The position numbers and the translations under genes were made by a program. Below are positions 12,182 to 23,402 of a DNA stretch of 64,000 nt, one piece after another (positions within the stretch are counted from its first letter, which is position 1; each line of letters begins with the position of its first letter). The stretch is taken from positions 289,585,782 through 289,649,781 of the forward strand of contig OX465600.1 of NCBI GenBank assembly GCA_950022295.1. The letters run 5' to 3'. The notes below the pieces were generated by a model. It searched no databases and was not told where the DNA came from. It saw only the letters and a list, made by a program, of their open reading frames with translations. Origin of the DNA: Bromus sterilis. Taxonomy: Eukaryota > Streptophyta > Magnoliopsida > Poales > Poaceae.

Positions 12182-13254
12182 GTATGAACATATTTGGATA
12201 TTTCTCATATTTGTACCTCGTAATAATTGTTAGATTAGTATCATCTTTGGTTGACGTATGCTATCAAATTGCATTTGCTAGCCTATAGACAGTTGCACTT
12301 ACTTGGATCTATTCTCCTTGCTCAGATCATGACATCTCATCTTTTCCCAAACTGCAAGTTCATGTGAACATTAGGTGTAGACCACACACAAAATTAGAGT
12401 TGCTCTGAGTAGGCTTAACTGAATCACCATAAACAGACGTGATGATTCAAGCAGGCAAACAAATAGTATGGACCAATCTTATCTAAGAAGAACCACAACC
12501 TGCAAGATCAAAGTCTGAAATCTACAGGGCAAACTTTAGATCTACTCCTTGACAAGCTACAGTGCGTGAGTTTTGTTTCACTGTCAATATAAGTGCATAT
12601 GCATGTTAATTAAAGTTTATTAAGAATGCTATAGTACAAGAGGTTAGCACTAGCAGCCATTTGTTTTACTCCATTTAATTTTGTAGTGTGTAATATATAA
12701 GAAACTAAGTGTCTGGCTCTCGCCGCCATCGAGATATCAACTAGCCTCAAAACAATCCCCCAATGCTCAAACAGAAGTGGGTTGTGCGTCATTTACCCTC
12801 ACAGTCAGAAGTTTGAACCTGTATCTCCAGTTTACAGTGGAATAGCAGGAAGTAGCAGCAAAAGCCCAAACTAAAAAGGGAAAACTAACTAAATCAGTAC
12901 AAATTCCCCCTAGATTAAATCATGGCTGCATGAACAATATGCTATAAGAATGTGGCTAACACATTTTCTGTTGCATAACAATGTCGTATGATACTCGTAG
13001 TTTAATAGTAGAAATATGGCGAGCACAAGGTATCTCTACTATGGGGAGCACCAGTTTTTCCCCTCTCCCATCATTTTTTCTTTACTCTCACCGGTTTTTG
13101 TATCCTAACCCATCGATCGATCTGGGTCTTCTCTCTCACCTCCTACCCAGTTCTGAACCTTCGAGACCTTTCCATATGCATATACATAGACTCTCCCTAG
13201 GAAATAAATGGAGGATACATGGAGCTGGACGCTAGAGAGAAACGACATTTTTTT
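12182..13254. other. Helitron interior between direct repeats
   Basis: No gene recognised. Around 13040-13210 there is a CT-rich leader-like stretch but no clear TATA-ATG-donor arrangement. Confidence 0.4.
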
Positions 13255-13550
13255 ATTGGGAGGGATGGTAATGTACCTGCGCATGTCTGCGCCAAGAGAG
13301 CGACCGAGTCAAGGCGTAGATGCATGTGGCTGAATTATATCCCTCCTTCCTTGCTGACGCTCTTCAGCAAGACTGAAATCATGATCAATGATCAATAAAA
13401 CTCAATTGTTCGAAAAAAAAAGTGATGCACCAGGAGTCAAAATTATGAGGCACTACTACTGAAATTGATTGATTGATAGCCTAAAAATAATATTCAAATA
13501 GGTAATTCGATTATGTTTTTAAGTTGGGTAAAATAAGCAGCATATCATGT
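13255..13550. repeat. Dispersed direct repeat, copy 2
   Basis: Counterpart of 11656-11965 in the same orientation. It has an extra GATT unit in TTGATTGATTGATAG and a poly-A run around 13415. The divergence looks like several percent or more, so the duplication is not recent. Confidence 0.85.
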
Positions 13551-13879
13551 ACAACACACGTCGATCTTAATGAGCAAATAACAGTTTCAATAACCACTTC
13601 GACCAACTCCAGCCTAAAATGATTCAACCAACTTCAGCCTGAAACTAGCATAACAGTGGTGTCTAGCTTGCCAATAAGACTTGCTAAAGCACAAATAACC
13701 AACCCAAGAAGGGCTAAAGGAGTATAAATATTGAACTGTACATGGACAAATAATTCAAAACTCCCCACTTTGAGAAGAAACTTCAACATGTACTCCCCAC
13801 ATTCAGAGTAGTAAAACTATGGACAGCTTCCAGAAGAACACCATTAGGCTTGGTTTGAAACACAAGAATTTGGTCCTGC

Positions 13880-14700
13880 CTTGCACGGGGAACAGCACGC
13901 AGCCCGCCACCTAATAGAATCGCAACAGGATGGTCATTCCAACTCTGAATGTGCACGGCCGCCACCGAATCGAGCTTCCCCGCTGCCGAGTTTCTTCCCC
14001 TTGGCGGCGTCGCTGCCCTCCTTGTACGGCGACGTGGTCCTCCCCACCGCCTCGCGCTTCTTCTTGTAGACGCACGGGTGGTCGCCGCCGGCGGCAATGC
14101 CGAGGCGAGGCGCAGTGGGCCGCCTCAGCCGCGTAGTAGGCAGATCCTCCCGATATCCTCGCGGAAGACGGCGTTATTGGACTGCGCTCCGGTGAGCAGG
14201 GCGGCCCCGGCGGCGCCGACCTCCTCGTCCCCCGCCACGGCGGCGTGGGCTCGTCTCACGGACGAGGAGCTTCGGCGGGGAGCACGGGGAGCTGCGGCGA
14301 CCCTGGATCGCACCGGGTCAGGGACGGCGCGCGCGAAGGACAGGGAGGCGCGCGCGAAGGACAAGGAGGGCGGGCTCCAGCACCGGGTCTCCCGCATCTC
14401 GTCGGCGGAGGTGGGAGCGCGGGGAAGAGCTCCAGCGCCGTGGGGGGGGGGGGCTGCGGCGACGACTTTCCCCGATCTGCGACGCCGCCACCAAGTGCTG
14501 TGAGGGGAGCGCGGCTACCCTAGATTGATAGGAGTGGAGAGGAGGGGGGAAGGCCTTTGCGGGGAGGACGGGCCGGGGTTCCCCGGAGGCGAGGTCGGAG
14601 GCTGCCGCGGTTAGAGATGAGGGAGAGATTGAGTGAGTGGTGGAGGGGGAGATAGGCGACGGAGATAGGGAGGGGAGGGCTGTGGGTTAAGTTTCAACAG
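13880..14700 (-). other. GC-rich island, possible captured gene fragments
   Basis: Base composition changes sharply from AT-rich to strongly GC-rich at about 13945-14660 and back again. Open frames exist on both strands, as expected of GC-rich DNA, so they do not prove coding. The minus strand between 14125 and 14100 includes an Ala-rich stretch ending SNNAVFREDIGRICLLRG. No domain is recognised. Grass Helitrons frequently capture GC-rich host exons, which would explain the island. Confidence 0.35.
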
Positions 14701-14913
14701 ATTTTGAGGGTTTTTTTTTGCAAAGTTAATATATTATAAAAAATGCAATTGTTTGTTGTGAGAGAAATGTTTTCGAGGGTTTCTGTAAAAAATGTTATAG
14801 ACTTTTTTATATTAAATAAATATGCTTAAATATGATTTATAAGTGAGCCTATTATTTAGCTTGACTATAAAAATGCTTATATGTACTACTTTTGTTTATC
14901 ATAGACAAAACAG

Positions 14914-17900
14914 ATGGATTTAGATGGTTCTTTGGAAACATTGGTTGACGTAGCGATGATGGATTCGATTGAAAATTCATCGATTATTACACAACCAGAA
15001 GAGGTACATACAAATAGTTCTTCTTAATTATATGTTGCATATGATTATCATATATATAATATAAAAGATGTGTAACTGTTGTTTTACAGGTTATGAGAGA
15101 GATCGAGATGGATTGTAGTGACATCCAAAAAAATTACAACGACAAGGATTTCGAGGATGATAAAACGGCAGAAGGAGAGGGGAAATCACTCGCTATTATA
15201 AAACAAAATGATGTGCAAACGATGATAGCTCATAACAAACCAAAAAGGGAAAATATAAATGTTATCCCAGAAGGTATTCGTTTTCAATGTGATTATCTTT
15301 CATTTGTGCTATGATATAATTGATATTCGGTTAATTTTGCTCATTTTTTATCATGTCCACAGATTACATATGTACCCCTAGAGATATTACAGTCATTGAA
15401 TCAATCAGGTCTGCCCCTACAAAGACCAAGTTTGTCAATATTGGAGATGTCTTGTTATCAAACGATGAGTTGGAATGCCTTATAAAGGATGATATGTTCT
15501 TGAATGGTGGTGTAAGATCAATCGCATACACTTTATACTTAATAATATTAACCTATGCGTAATATCTAATATCATAAAAATATATTGTAAATGGGCAATT
15601 GCATTGCAGGTGATAAATGCTTACATATATTGTATGCTTGCTCATGATCATTTACGAGACAGGATGGGTGATAAAGTACATATTATTAGCACGTATCTAT
15701 GTGGACAGATAAAAATAGATGGAGAAAAAGATATAGACCCATCAAAATGTCGTCATATCGTACAGCAAGCTAACAAATTTCTGCAACAAGATATGGTAAG
15801 TCTCACCTCATTGCATGTACCTATAATGATTTATTGTTTTTAATTACTTCATATGTATAATTATTATTACTATTTACTGTGTTGTATCTACGACTTATAT
15901 GATATTTACACCAGCTATTTGTTCCGATCAACATTCCTCAGACTCACTGGTACCTATCAGTTGTCAATGCCAAAAAACATGAGATTCGTGTAGTGGACTC
16001 ACTTGGTGCTCAGGTCAAACGAATTGACCTTCTTACTACGGTAACTTTCGTTTATTTTTGGTATCCTTGGCATATCTTTTGTTTAGTACTTCAATCTTTA
16101 TTTTTCATATAAAATAGTTACGAGGACTTGAGAAGCGTTTAAAACTAGCTGAACAGAGTCCAGGGTTTATCAGAGATCATAAATGGCCCGATCTCAATGT
16201 TACAAAATGGAAGATCGTAGAACAGTTTGAAGAGGCAGTGCAAACAGATGGGTAAGATTTTGTCATATATATTGCAAAATATTGTGTTTTGTACCCTTGA
16301 ACACTGAGATATCATATAATAAAAACTATCATCAAGACAAATTTAAATTTAATTGACGCATGTTGGTGGGTATAATGAACCTTATTGTTTGTTCAAATAG
16401 TTTGATTCTTCTGGATGATATTCTAAATCATCATTCTATAATATTGTAGCATATCGTGTGGGCTGTTTATGCTAAATTATATGGAATATTGGGTAAGAGA
16501 TGCATTATCTGATCAATTCACTCAGGTATTTCATTTTCATAGACTATCTCGTCATTTGAACTCAAAATATTGTATGGAAGTTGATTTCAAAAGACTACAG
16601 GAGGATATGAAACACTTTCGACAAAAATTAGTTGTCATATTGCTCGATTCAGACTTGAATCGCATAAAAGGAAATCCAACATATTATCAATCTGATGATG
16701 AAAAAAGTTTACATAGTTCTGATTGCGAGTTACTAGATGATCCACCTAACGGAGTCGAAGACAAACGACCTACCGCAATCCCCGCCATGCCCGTGGATCA
16801 ACATGAATTAATTATCGGGCTTTGCAACTACATCACATCCATCGATGATGCAAAGTGTTTGGAGTAAGCATCATTTATGAATATGTAATGTGTTGGTATA
16901 CATTATTATGATTCCTAACATACATTTTTCAGGAAGGAATGGGTGCGCAACTCAACACCCTATCCAATGGGCTTAAGTCTCGAAAAAATTCAAGGTATAC
17001 TTAACATGGAGCAACCTATGAATAATGATTGTTTCAACATGGCGGTGCGTTTACTGGGATGTGATGAGTTATTTGGGTTCCTAGACCCTCCTGAACACTA
17101 CATGGATCTACGATTTTGTGTAAGTTGTCACAATTATTACTTCAGAAAATTGTGTATCAACATGTTTCTAAGTTATTTTTCTTAATCAGACCACAATATT
17201 AGATTCAACACGAGATCGAAAGTTTTGTGATAAGACAACTATTCAGATGTTGGCAACATTGTTCGATAGCCCGCCTGGTAATGATTACAATATCTCATCG
17301 TGCAACATGGTAAGTAAGATCTTTTGTCCACTATTTTCATGGTTGTCATAGTTTATTGTTTCTAATAGCTACCACTTCTAGATTTATCTCCCATATGCAT
17401 CCGTTGGTCGATACATGTTGTATGTTATCGATAAACATGCACGTCGTGTAAATATTTTGGACCCTATCCTTATATCACAACCGCCGGAGGTTAAAAACTA
17501 AGGTATTTAGTGAAATTACAAAGATTTGCGAGGGAATTCAATGACGCACTTGAAATAAAGCAACACGGATGGAATTCAGATATATCTAAATGGCAATGTG
17601 TATTCCCGCCTGGTATTCCAACAAGCATGGATGGGTAAATTTATATATTTCATTATCATAATATTTTAAGTATAAGCATTTGTTATCACTATATACTCAA
17701 GGTAATATTGATTTAATAAATTGCAGGGATGCGTCTGGCTATTTTGTTTTTTATTTTATGCTTTGGTGGAACGGTAAAAAATTGGTTCGTCCGGTTATCA
17801 TGGTGAGTACTTTCTGTTACACATTTTAGTACCTTTGACATGAAGTATTAATACTGAGTACATATATTGTTTGTGCGGGATGGATATGAGTTGAGAATCG

Positions 17901-17992
17901 AGTTCTTATTATATCTGCTCAAACATTATATGAATGAAGCTAAAGAAAACTTTCCTGATATTGTGCGAGAATTTCTTAAGCGCATCAAGTAG
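14914..17992 (+). pseudogene. Ulp1/C48 cysteine-protease-like gene with two tandem protease domains
   Basis: Ulp1-type proteases cleave SUMO-like modifiers and are often carried by plant transposons. Exons by eye, with GT/AG borders and matching phases: 14914-15003, 15090-15273, 15363-15511, 15610-15795, 15915-16040, 16118-16251, 16450-16863, 16933-17119, 17190-17309, 17382-17634, 17727-17802 and about 17891-17992. Domain 1 keeps the full catalytic set in the spliced model: His about 214 (QTHWYL), Asp about 231 (VVDS), Gln about 287 and Cys about 293 (TDGISCGLFM). Exons from 16933 repeat the domain: LSLEKIQGIL parallels LSNDELECLI, and the ends match ELRIEFLLYLL. In this second domain His aligns to Arg, Gln to Ser and Cys to Ser, while Asp (NILDP) is kept. 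One frameshift follows a run of five A (17493-17497), giving TAA at 17499-17501. The frame resumes one base over at about 17505. Confidence 0.8.
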
Positions 17993-18300
17993 ATCTTAAT
18001 TTGATGCAGATGTTAAGTTGGATCATTTGATCTATATGGACACAAATGTTAAATTACATTTATATGAGTTTACATTGCAAGAAAAGTGAGCTTGAATTAC
18101 TACTTGACTGGAGTTGTGCTATCTTGATGCAAAACTTAATATGTGCTTTGATAATGTTGTTTTTTAATAAATTATTATGATATAATCATTTGTGAGACTA
18201 TTATCGTGGGGGAAAATCGACTTGATGCGTGCATTATGATTTCGGTGACAAACGCACCTATCTATCGCCGTACCGTTCTCCAATAAAAAAATTCAAAAGT

Positions 18301-18328
18301 CCGTGGCAACGCACGGGCACTCTACTAG
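18301..18328 (+). other. Helitron 3' hairpin and CTAG end
   Basis: CCGTG (18301-18305) pairs with CACGG (18312-18316) around the loop GCAACG. Eight bases later comes CTAG (18325-18328), then T. The core GGCAACGCACGGGC is common at grass Helitron 3' ends and serves as the replication stop. Confidence 0.85.
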
Positions 18329-19054
18329 TACTAGTAATACTCAACTTTTGCAATAAGGTTTTATCCAATGGCACAACTAAAAACAAATAGCAATATCAGT
18401 CAAGTCAACGGAACCCAAAAAAATACAATTAAATTCACTATCATTTAGAGTTATTCGGTCAAGGAATTAAATCTAAATTGAACACGGTTGCCAGTTGCCA
18501 CATCAATATTTCACAAACCTAAGGACGAATGCAATTACATAACCATCATTGAGCACGGCTCCATTAGAAAATTAAATCTAAATAGACACCAGAATCTACG
18601 ACAAGCTTGTTGCCGCCATTGTCACCACAATTCCAAAGTCGGCAGCGTTCACCAGCGAGGATTGTGACGGAGTGCATGTTAATTCATGGAAGTTAACGCA
18701 GAAAATATTTCATAGCAGAACAAGTCGACCCTAATCATTTGCACTTCATAAATACAATGTCCCAGGAAGATCTCAGCTGGAGAGTCAGTATAAATGAGAA
18801 GTGTTATTCTATATTTGCTGTCAACAATCTTCTAGGGGCAATAACCTTTGTTTGTCAGCAAATGAGAGTTTTCCACGTCAAAAAAAGATAAGGAAATGAG
18901 AATATTATACTGACCAACCACAAGACTACCGAATCTGACAACAGCAAATAGGTACGGTGATGAAAGCTGTCAAAACATGGAAGTCAATTCAAATTTAAGT
19001 GACAGGAGACAGGTTTATTCATATTCTAACAAAACTGATAAGCCTTTTCGGCTT
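18329..19054. other. Host flank right of the large Helitron
   Basis: AT-rich and without a supported gene. It may belong to the same degenerate host locus as the small minus-strand exon-like stretch that follows. Confidence 0.4.
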
Positions 19055-19177
19055 TTAAGCTGTCAATTCCTTGATCCTACGTTGAAGCTCTTCAAGTTCA
19101 ATAGCTAATTTATCCAAGAATTATTTTCCAAATGCTTTTTTCAATTCAGCAGGACGACGAAGCTGTACATCGCCCAT
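19055..19177 (-). pseudogene. Exon-like remnant with heptad-style C-terminus
   Basis: Minus-strand reading from ATG (19175-19177) gives MGDVQLRRPAELKKAFGK, one in-frame stop, then FLDKLAIELEELQRRIKELTA and TAA (19055-19057). The second half has regular Leu/Ile spacing, as in a short coiled coil. It looks like an old coding end rather than chance, but no family is recognised. Confidence 0.3.
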
Positions 19178-19213
19178 TACTTAGCGCCCTTGATCATTCA
19201 TACTTGTCTCATA

Positions 19214-19401
19214 CTCCCTCCGTTCTCTTATATGGAACGGAGGGAGTATGTTATAATTAAAGAACGTTCCCCTCAAAAAAAGTGAAGGTTCATACAAGTA
19301 AATCAGAGAGTTGTTCTCTACTTCGTGTGTTCACCTTTATAGGACGTTTTAAATTGTTGTTCTTGAAGTTCAAAACGTCTTATAGAAAAGTACGGAGGGA
19401 G
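19214..19401. mobile_element. Stowaway-type MITE, rearranged
   Basis: The outer ends are CTCCCTCCGTTC (19214) and its inverse ending ACGGAGGGAG (19401), flanked by TA at 19212-19213 and 19402-19403. Just inside the left end, a complete mini-palindrome (19214-19246, both termini 9 bp apart) is itself followed by TA. The right half holds a second inverted pair, GACGTTTT/AAAACGTC (about 19344-19380). The element therefore looks like a deleted MITE beside the right half of another. Confidence 0.8.
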
Positions 19402-19403
19402 TA

Positions 19404-19946
19404 CTGTTGAATTCAAGGCTCGTCGCTCTTTTGGCAAGGCTCCTTTGGCCAAATTGTGATGTGTATTGTGTTTGATGTTCAATGTCGAGGACGATATACG
19501 GTAACATGGTCGTATAAATAAAAACCGAGGATGGGGTCATAGCGACGACAAGCAACAAGAAGCGGCGGGGGTCATCGATGAGGCCGAGTCAGGAGCAAAC
19601 CGAAGCCGACAATGACATGGCTTTTGGAGTAGGTGAACAGGTCGTCCGCCGGGGGCTTAGAAAATGTCCTCTCTTCTCTCACGATGACTACGTCGAGGAA
19701 GGCAATGGAAAGCACAACAAAAACACACCGAGCTACCCAGGTTCAGGCCACCGTACGTTGTAAAACCCTACTCCTGTTTATCTGAGATTGCTTCGTAGAG
19801 TAGCAGTACAGTGCTGCTTCACGACCGCGAGCTTCGGCGGATTGCAAAAGATGGAAAAAATTGGGGATCTCCTATAAGGTTGCCGCGTGCCCCTTTATAT
19901 ACCCCCTCTGTCCCTTTTCCTCACGAGGCTCCGGAAGGCACGTCGT
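19404..19946. other. Older LTR-like sequence, partial
   Basis: Sequence such as GAGCTACCCAGGTTCAGGCC and GTAAAACCCTACTCCTG with a TTTATATA stretch (about 19892) resembles the 5' part of a Triticeae LTR. The homologous continuation may lie beyond 26498. No terminus was identified. The open frame at 19578-19763 is not supported as a gene. Confidence 0.4.
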
Positions 19947-22900
19947 TGTAAGGCCCGATATGCGGTACTGTTCCAGATCTAGATATTTCATCCAGATCAG
20001 GAGACGAAGCACATATCGGTCCCACCGCGACATATGACAATGCCATATGCCCCGATTTCCAACATGATATCACAACATTACAGCTACATGGGATACAACA
20101 TCTCATACAATCGGCATACAACTGCCTTAATACAATACAACAGCGGAAGATACATGTCTGAGTACAGACTACAATCAAATGCCTACTGGCAAAGAGAAAA
20201 ACATCGATCCCCATAACCACACGGGTCCAGGCCCTTCGCCGAGATCCGCCTAACTAGTCGTCGTCGAGTCTCCACGTGAAACGTCGATCACCATACCTGT
20301 TGTCGATCAAGAACCCTGAAAAGAGTTTGGGATAGTATCATGAGTACAGAGGTACTCAACATCCAACTGTAGTGGTCATCTGACCTAACAAGGACTTCAT
20401 CACTCATCATTCTAGGACAACTAGTAGTTTACGGTAAGGAAGGGGTAAGTGGTGAGGTTGCTTCCGCACTAGCATTTATGAAGTGGCTAGCGATCTAGAG
20501 AGTAAGATAATAAGCCAAGCATTCGATGAGGAATCGCCTCCAATAAGTCTTGCTATCAACTACTTACGCGAACATAACACCTATCCTATCCTTTTCCTCC
20601 TTTTCGCATCCCGACGAAGAAGAAGCAGTCAAGGCACACACACACGTTGATCAAGTTATATTAAAATTATCTCAGTTGTTGTTGTCTATGAACAAGGAGT
20701 AGGTCTCAAGTCGTCCATAACCGTGGACACGGCTTCTCGAAAAGATTTAACCCTGCAGGGGTGTACCAACTGCCCATTACAAGGCTCCGCACGCACGTCC
20801 ATCTCTCTCAGTTGCTACCCATCACAGGCAACCATTTTATGATTTAGTTCCAAGAGATCCGAAACGACAGGTCCCTCTAGCTAACAACGAACAAATCCGG
20901 GTGGCCCCCGGTGAGTCGACACCCAACTCAAAAGCCAGCCGCGCTCTCGAATCGGTCTCTACCGTCTGTCGCAGGTTTGGATAGCCGGTTAATCACACAT
21001 GGGAAACCGGGTCCTCAGCCGGACAAGGTGGGCCAGCAAGGGAACTATGTCCTCACTGGTCCAGGTTGGTTGGAAAACTACTGGCGGCCAACCAGCACAC
21101 ACACGGTTTCAAATGGTAAATCAGCTTGGGCCACCACTAGAAATGTTTGAAGCTAGATAGGTAAGAAAAGGGGACCCCATAAAATCCCACATGCGGTAAG
21201 GCATGCTCAGTCTTAAAACCAATACCCGGAACTCGGATCCTAGGTGACTCGAATGGAACAAAGCGTCGGGGCGGGATAGCCTAGACCTTCCATCCTTCGT
21301 CGAATATAGTAAACATTTATAATAATCATATCATCCATAACAATATAATAATGTGATAGCCCAAACCAAGGAGTAACAGGGTAGCATCGTAGCATCCTAA
21401 GCATGCATACTAAGCAGGGGCTGAGCAACGAGCAATACAATACAAGGTTTTCTGGGAAGGGACATGGCTGTATCGGTTTGAAAGAGGCTGTAAACATGTG
21501 GTAGGATCAAACATCGAACCTAACCTATACTAGCATGCAAATCGCTGGTTGAAATAGAATGGATCATAAGTAATGTATAGTCCTTGCCTGTTGATAAGTC
21601 AGGTTCCGAAGGTGTAGTTGATCGCAAGCTCGCATCGTCTCCGAGAGGTACCCGCAGAAGCACACAAGACGGTAAACACTGGAAAGCAATCAACGAGCGA
21701 GCATCTATTACTACGAAGCAAACACGAGCAAGCAATAACAAGAAGGCAACACGATACATCGCACCTACCGTCGAGAGCGTTTACTAACAGGTTAAGTGGA
21801 GTACTCGCCACACACGACGATACCGCACGTTTACGATGGTTCAAGTTGTTTAGCTACAGGTGATCAACAAAGGTTGTTAACATGGCATATCACTCAAGCA
21901 TGGCATAGCACACAAACATGGCAAGAGGTGAAGCACAAAGTATCTATCTAGGCTAGTCAATTTAAGTGGGGGTAAAAACCTATACATGGCAACTATTACG
22001 GACCCCCACGATAATTATTGCATTTGGTATTGTTTTGTCCTAAAAAATATTTTATTATTTTTATTAGCAAGCAAGAGCAGCATAAACACAATCTACATGC
22101 AATTCTAGTCAAGTTACATATAAGAAACATTTTAAACAGAGCAACGGTTAAAAAGTTATGGCAATTACAGTTTACAGTGGAAAGCAGTGTAATTAGCAGG
22201 TAAACAACATGTAAACAAAGTCAAACATGGCAACAAGCAACAATTTATTAAACTACACGAAAAACTAAGCAATTTTCATGTTTTACGCGTCGCGATCCGA
22301 GCTACCGTTAAAAAGATACGAGCCTCGCAAAAAAAAACAATCTGCAAAACAAATAAACTAGAAAAGGAAAAAAAATCTAACGGGCCGAAATCTACTGGGC
22401 CCAACAGAAAATAGAAAAAAAAAGAAAAGAAAAAAGGGGCTGGGGCGGTCACCAGGTGGGCCTCGGCCCAGGCTGGCGGCTGGAGAGGGGGCCGACTGGC
22501 ACGTGGGCTGTCCGGCCCACACTGGAGGCGAGGCCGGCCCAGCTGGCAGCGACCATGGGCGAGCGGGCACGGGACGCTCCCGACCAGCGGCGGCGTTCGG
22601 CGGCTCCGGCGGCCGTGCCTGGCGCCGGCGAGGTGACGAGGAGGCCTAGGGGCATGGCGGGCGCGGCAGGTCGTGGGCGGCCGGATCCGGCGGCCTCGGG
22701 GCGGCGAACTCCAGGGGCGGCGCCTCAGGGAGCTTGGAGCTCGGCTCCTGCAGCCATGGCGGCTCCGGCGGGCTGCACGGGAGATGAGAGGGAAAGGAGA
22801 TTAGAGAGGGAGAAGAAGGGAGAGGAAGGAGAGAGGAGAGGGAAGGAGGGAGAGGGGTCGGCCGGCTGGGGCCTTGTCGGCGACTGGCCGGAGGGAGGCG

Positions 22901-23402
22901 ACGGTGGCTTCGGCCTCCACGGGCTGGCCGTGAGGAGAGAGGAGGTAGGTGGAGGTTGGGTTGATCTGGCTCGATCTGGGCCGTCGGATCGCGAGATCTG
23001 ACGGTCCAGATCTGAGAGGGCTAGGGTTTGCGAAAATGGGGGCTAAACTGGGCAGATATGAGATAGATCAGGGGGGGTGGCTGCAATTTTGTGGCTAGGG
23101 AAACCCTAGAAATGGGTGTGAGTGTGGTGGTCTTTATATAGCCCAGGTGGCTGGCAGTTTGCAAAAACATCCCCGGTTTTTCTCTCACGCGCGCGGTGTT
23201 TACGTTTCTGACCGTCGGGGGTCCGCAGGACCTCCGATTCGGGTAAAACTTCGAACTGCGTGATCAGCGTGTCGAGCCGGCGGCGTTCACCTCGCGCTGG
23301 AACCGTTCCGAAAACACTTTCTGGCGCGCTATAAAAATAACCTGTTTAATTATTAAACGGGGTTTTTCGTTTCGTTGGCTGCGGCTAGTCTGGGCTATTA
23401 CA
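19947..23402 (-). mobile_element. Long LTR-like unit A of a tandem pair
   Basis: On the plus strand it runs from TGTAAGGCCC (19947) to GGGCTATTACA (23402), so it has TG...CA-type ends in either orientation. A CTATATAAAG box read on the minus strand (23132-23141), followed by a CT-rich leader, suggests minus-strand orientation. About 2.9 kb is homologous to the adjacent unit B, but the GC-rich block (about 22440-22990) and a stretch at 20950-21110 align poorly. No gag-pol coding was seen. The 181-codon plus-strand open frame in the GC block is a composition effect. Confidence 0.6.
23132..23141 (-). promoter_or_regulatory. TATA box of LTR unit A
   Basis: CTATATAAAG on the minus strand. It lies before a leader containing AAACCCTAG and CT-rich tracts, as expected at an LTR U3/R boundary. 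Confidence 0.5.

Larger units (their letters stand above)
1605..18328 (+). mobile_element. Large Helitron with Rep-helicase, RPA-like and Ulp1-like genes
   Basis: The left end is A|TCTCTACTCC, a grass-type Helitron 5' terminus. It is followed at once by a perfect 10 bp inverted repeat (1619-1628 and 1648-1657). The right end has a CCGTG/CACGG hairpin at 18301-18316, eight bases, then CTAG at 18325-18328 followed by T. Insertion between A and T without a target duplication is the Helitron signature. All three gene remnants inside lie on the plus strand: a HUH Rep plus helicase, an RPA-like OB-fold gene and a C48 protease-like gene. Plant Helitrons commonly carry Rep-helicase and RPA genes; the protease is less expected. 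A second CTAG lies at 18331-18334, so the exact 3' base is slightly ambiguous. That all the cargo belongs to one element, not nested ones, is inference: I found no internal termini. Reading-frame breaks in the Rep-helicase suggest the copy is no longer autonomous. Confidence 0.75.

Noticed and set aside
22456..23001. 181-codon GC-rich open frame on the plus strand
   Set aside because: Overlapping open frames exist on both strands in this GC block and the partner LTR does not conserve the peptide.
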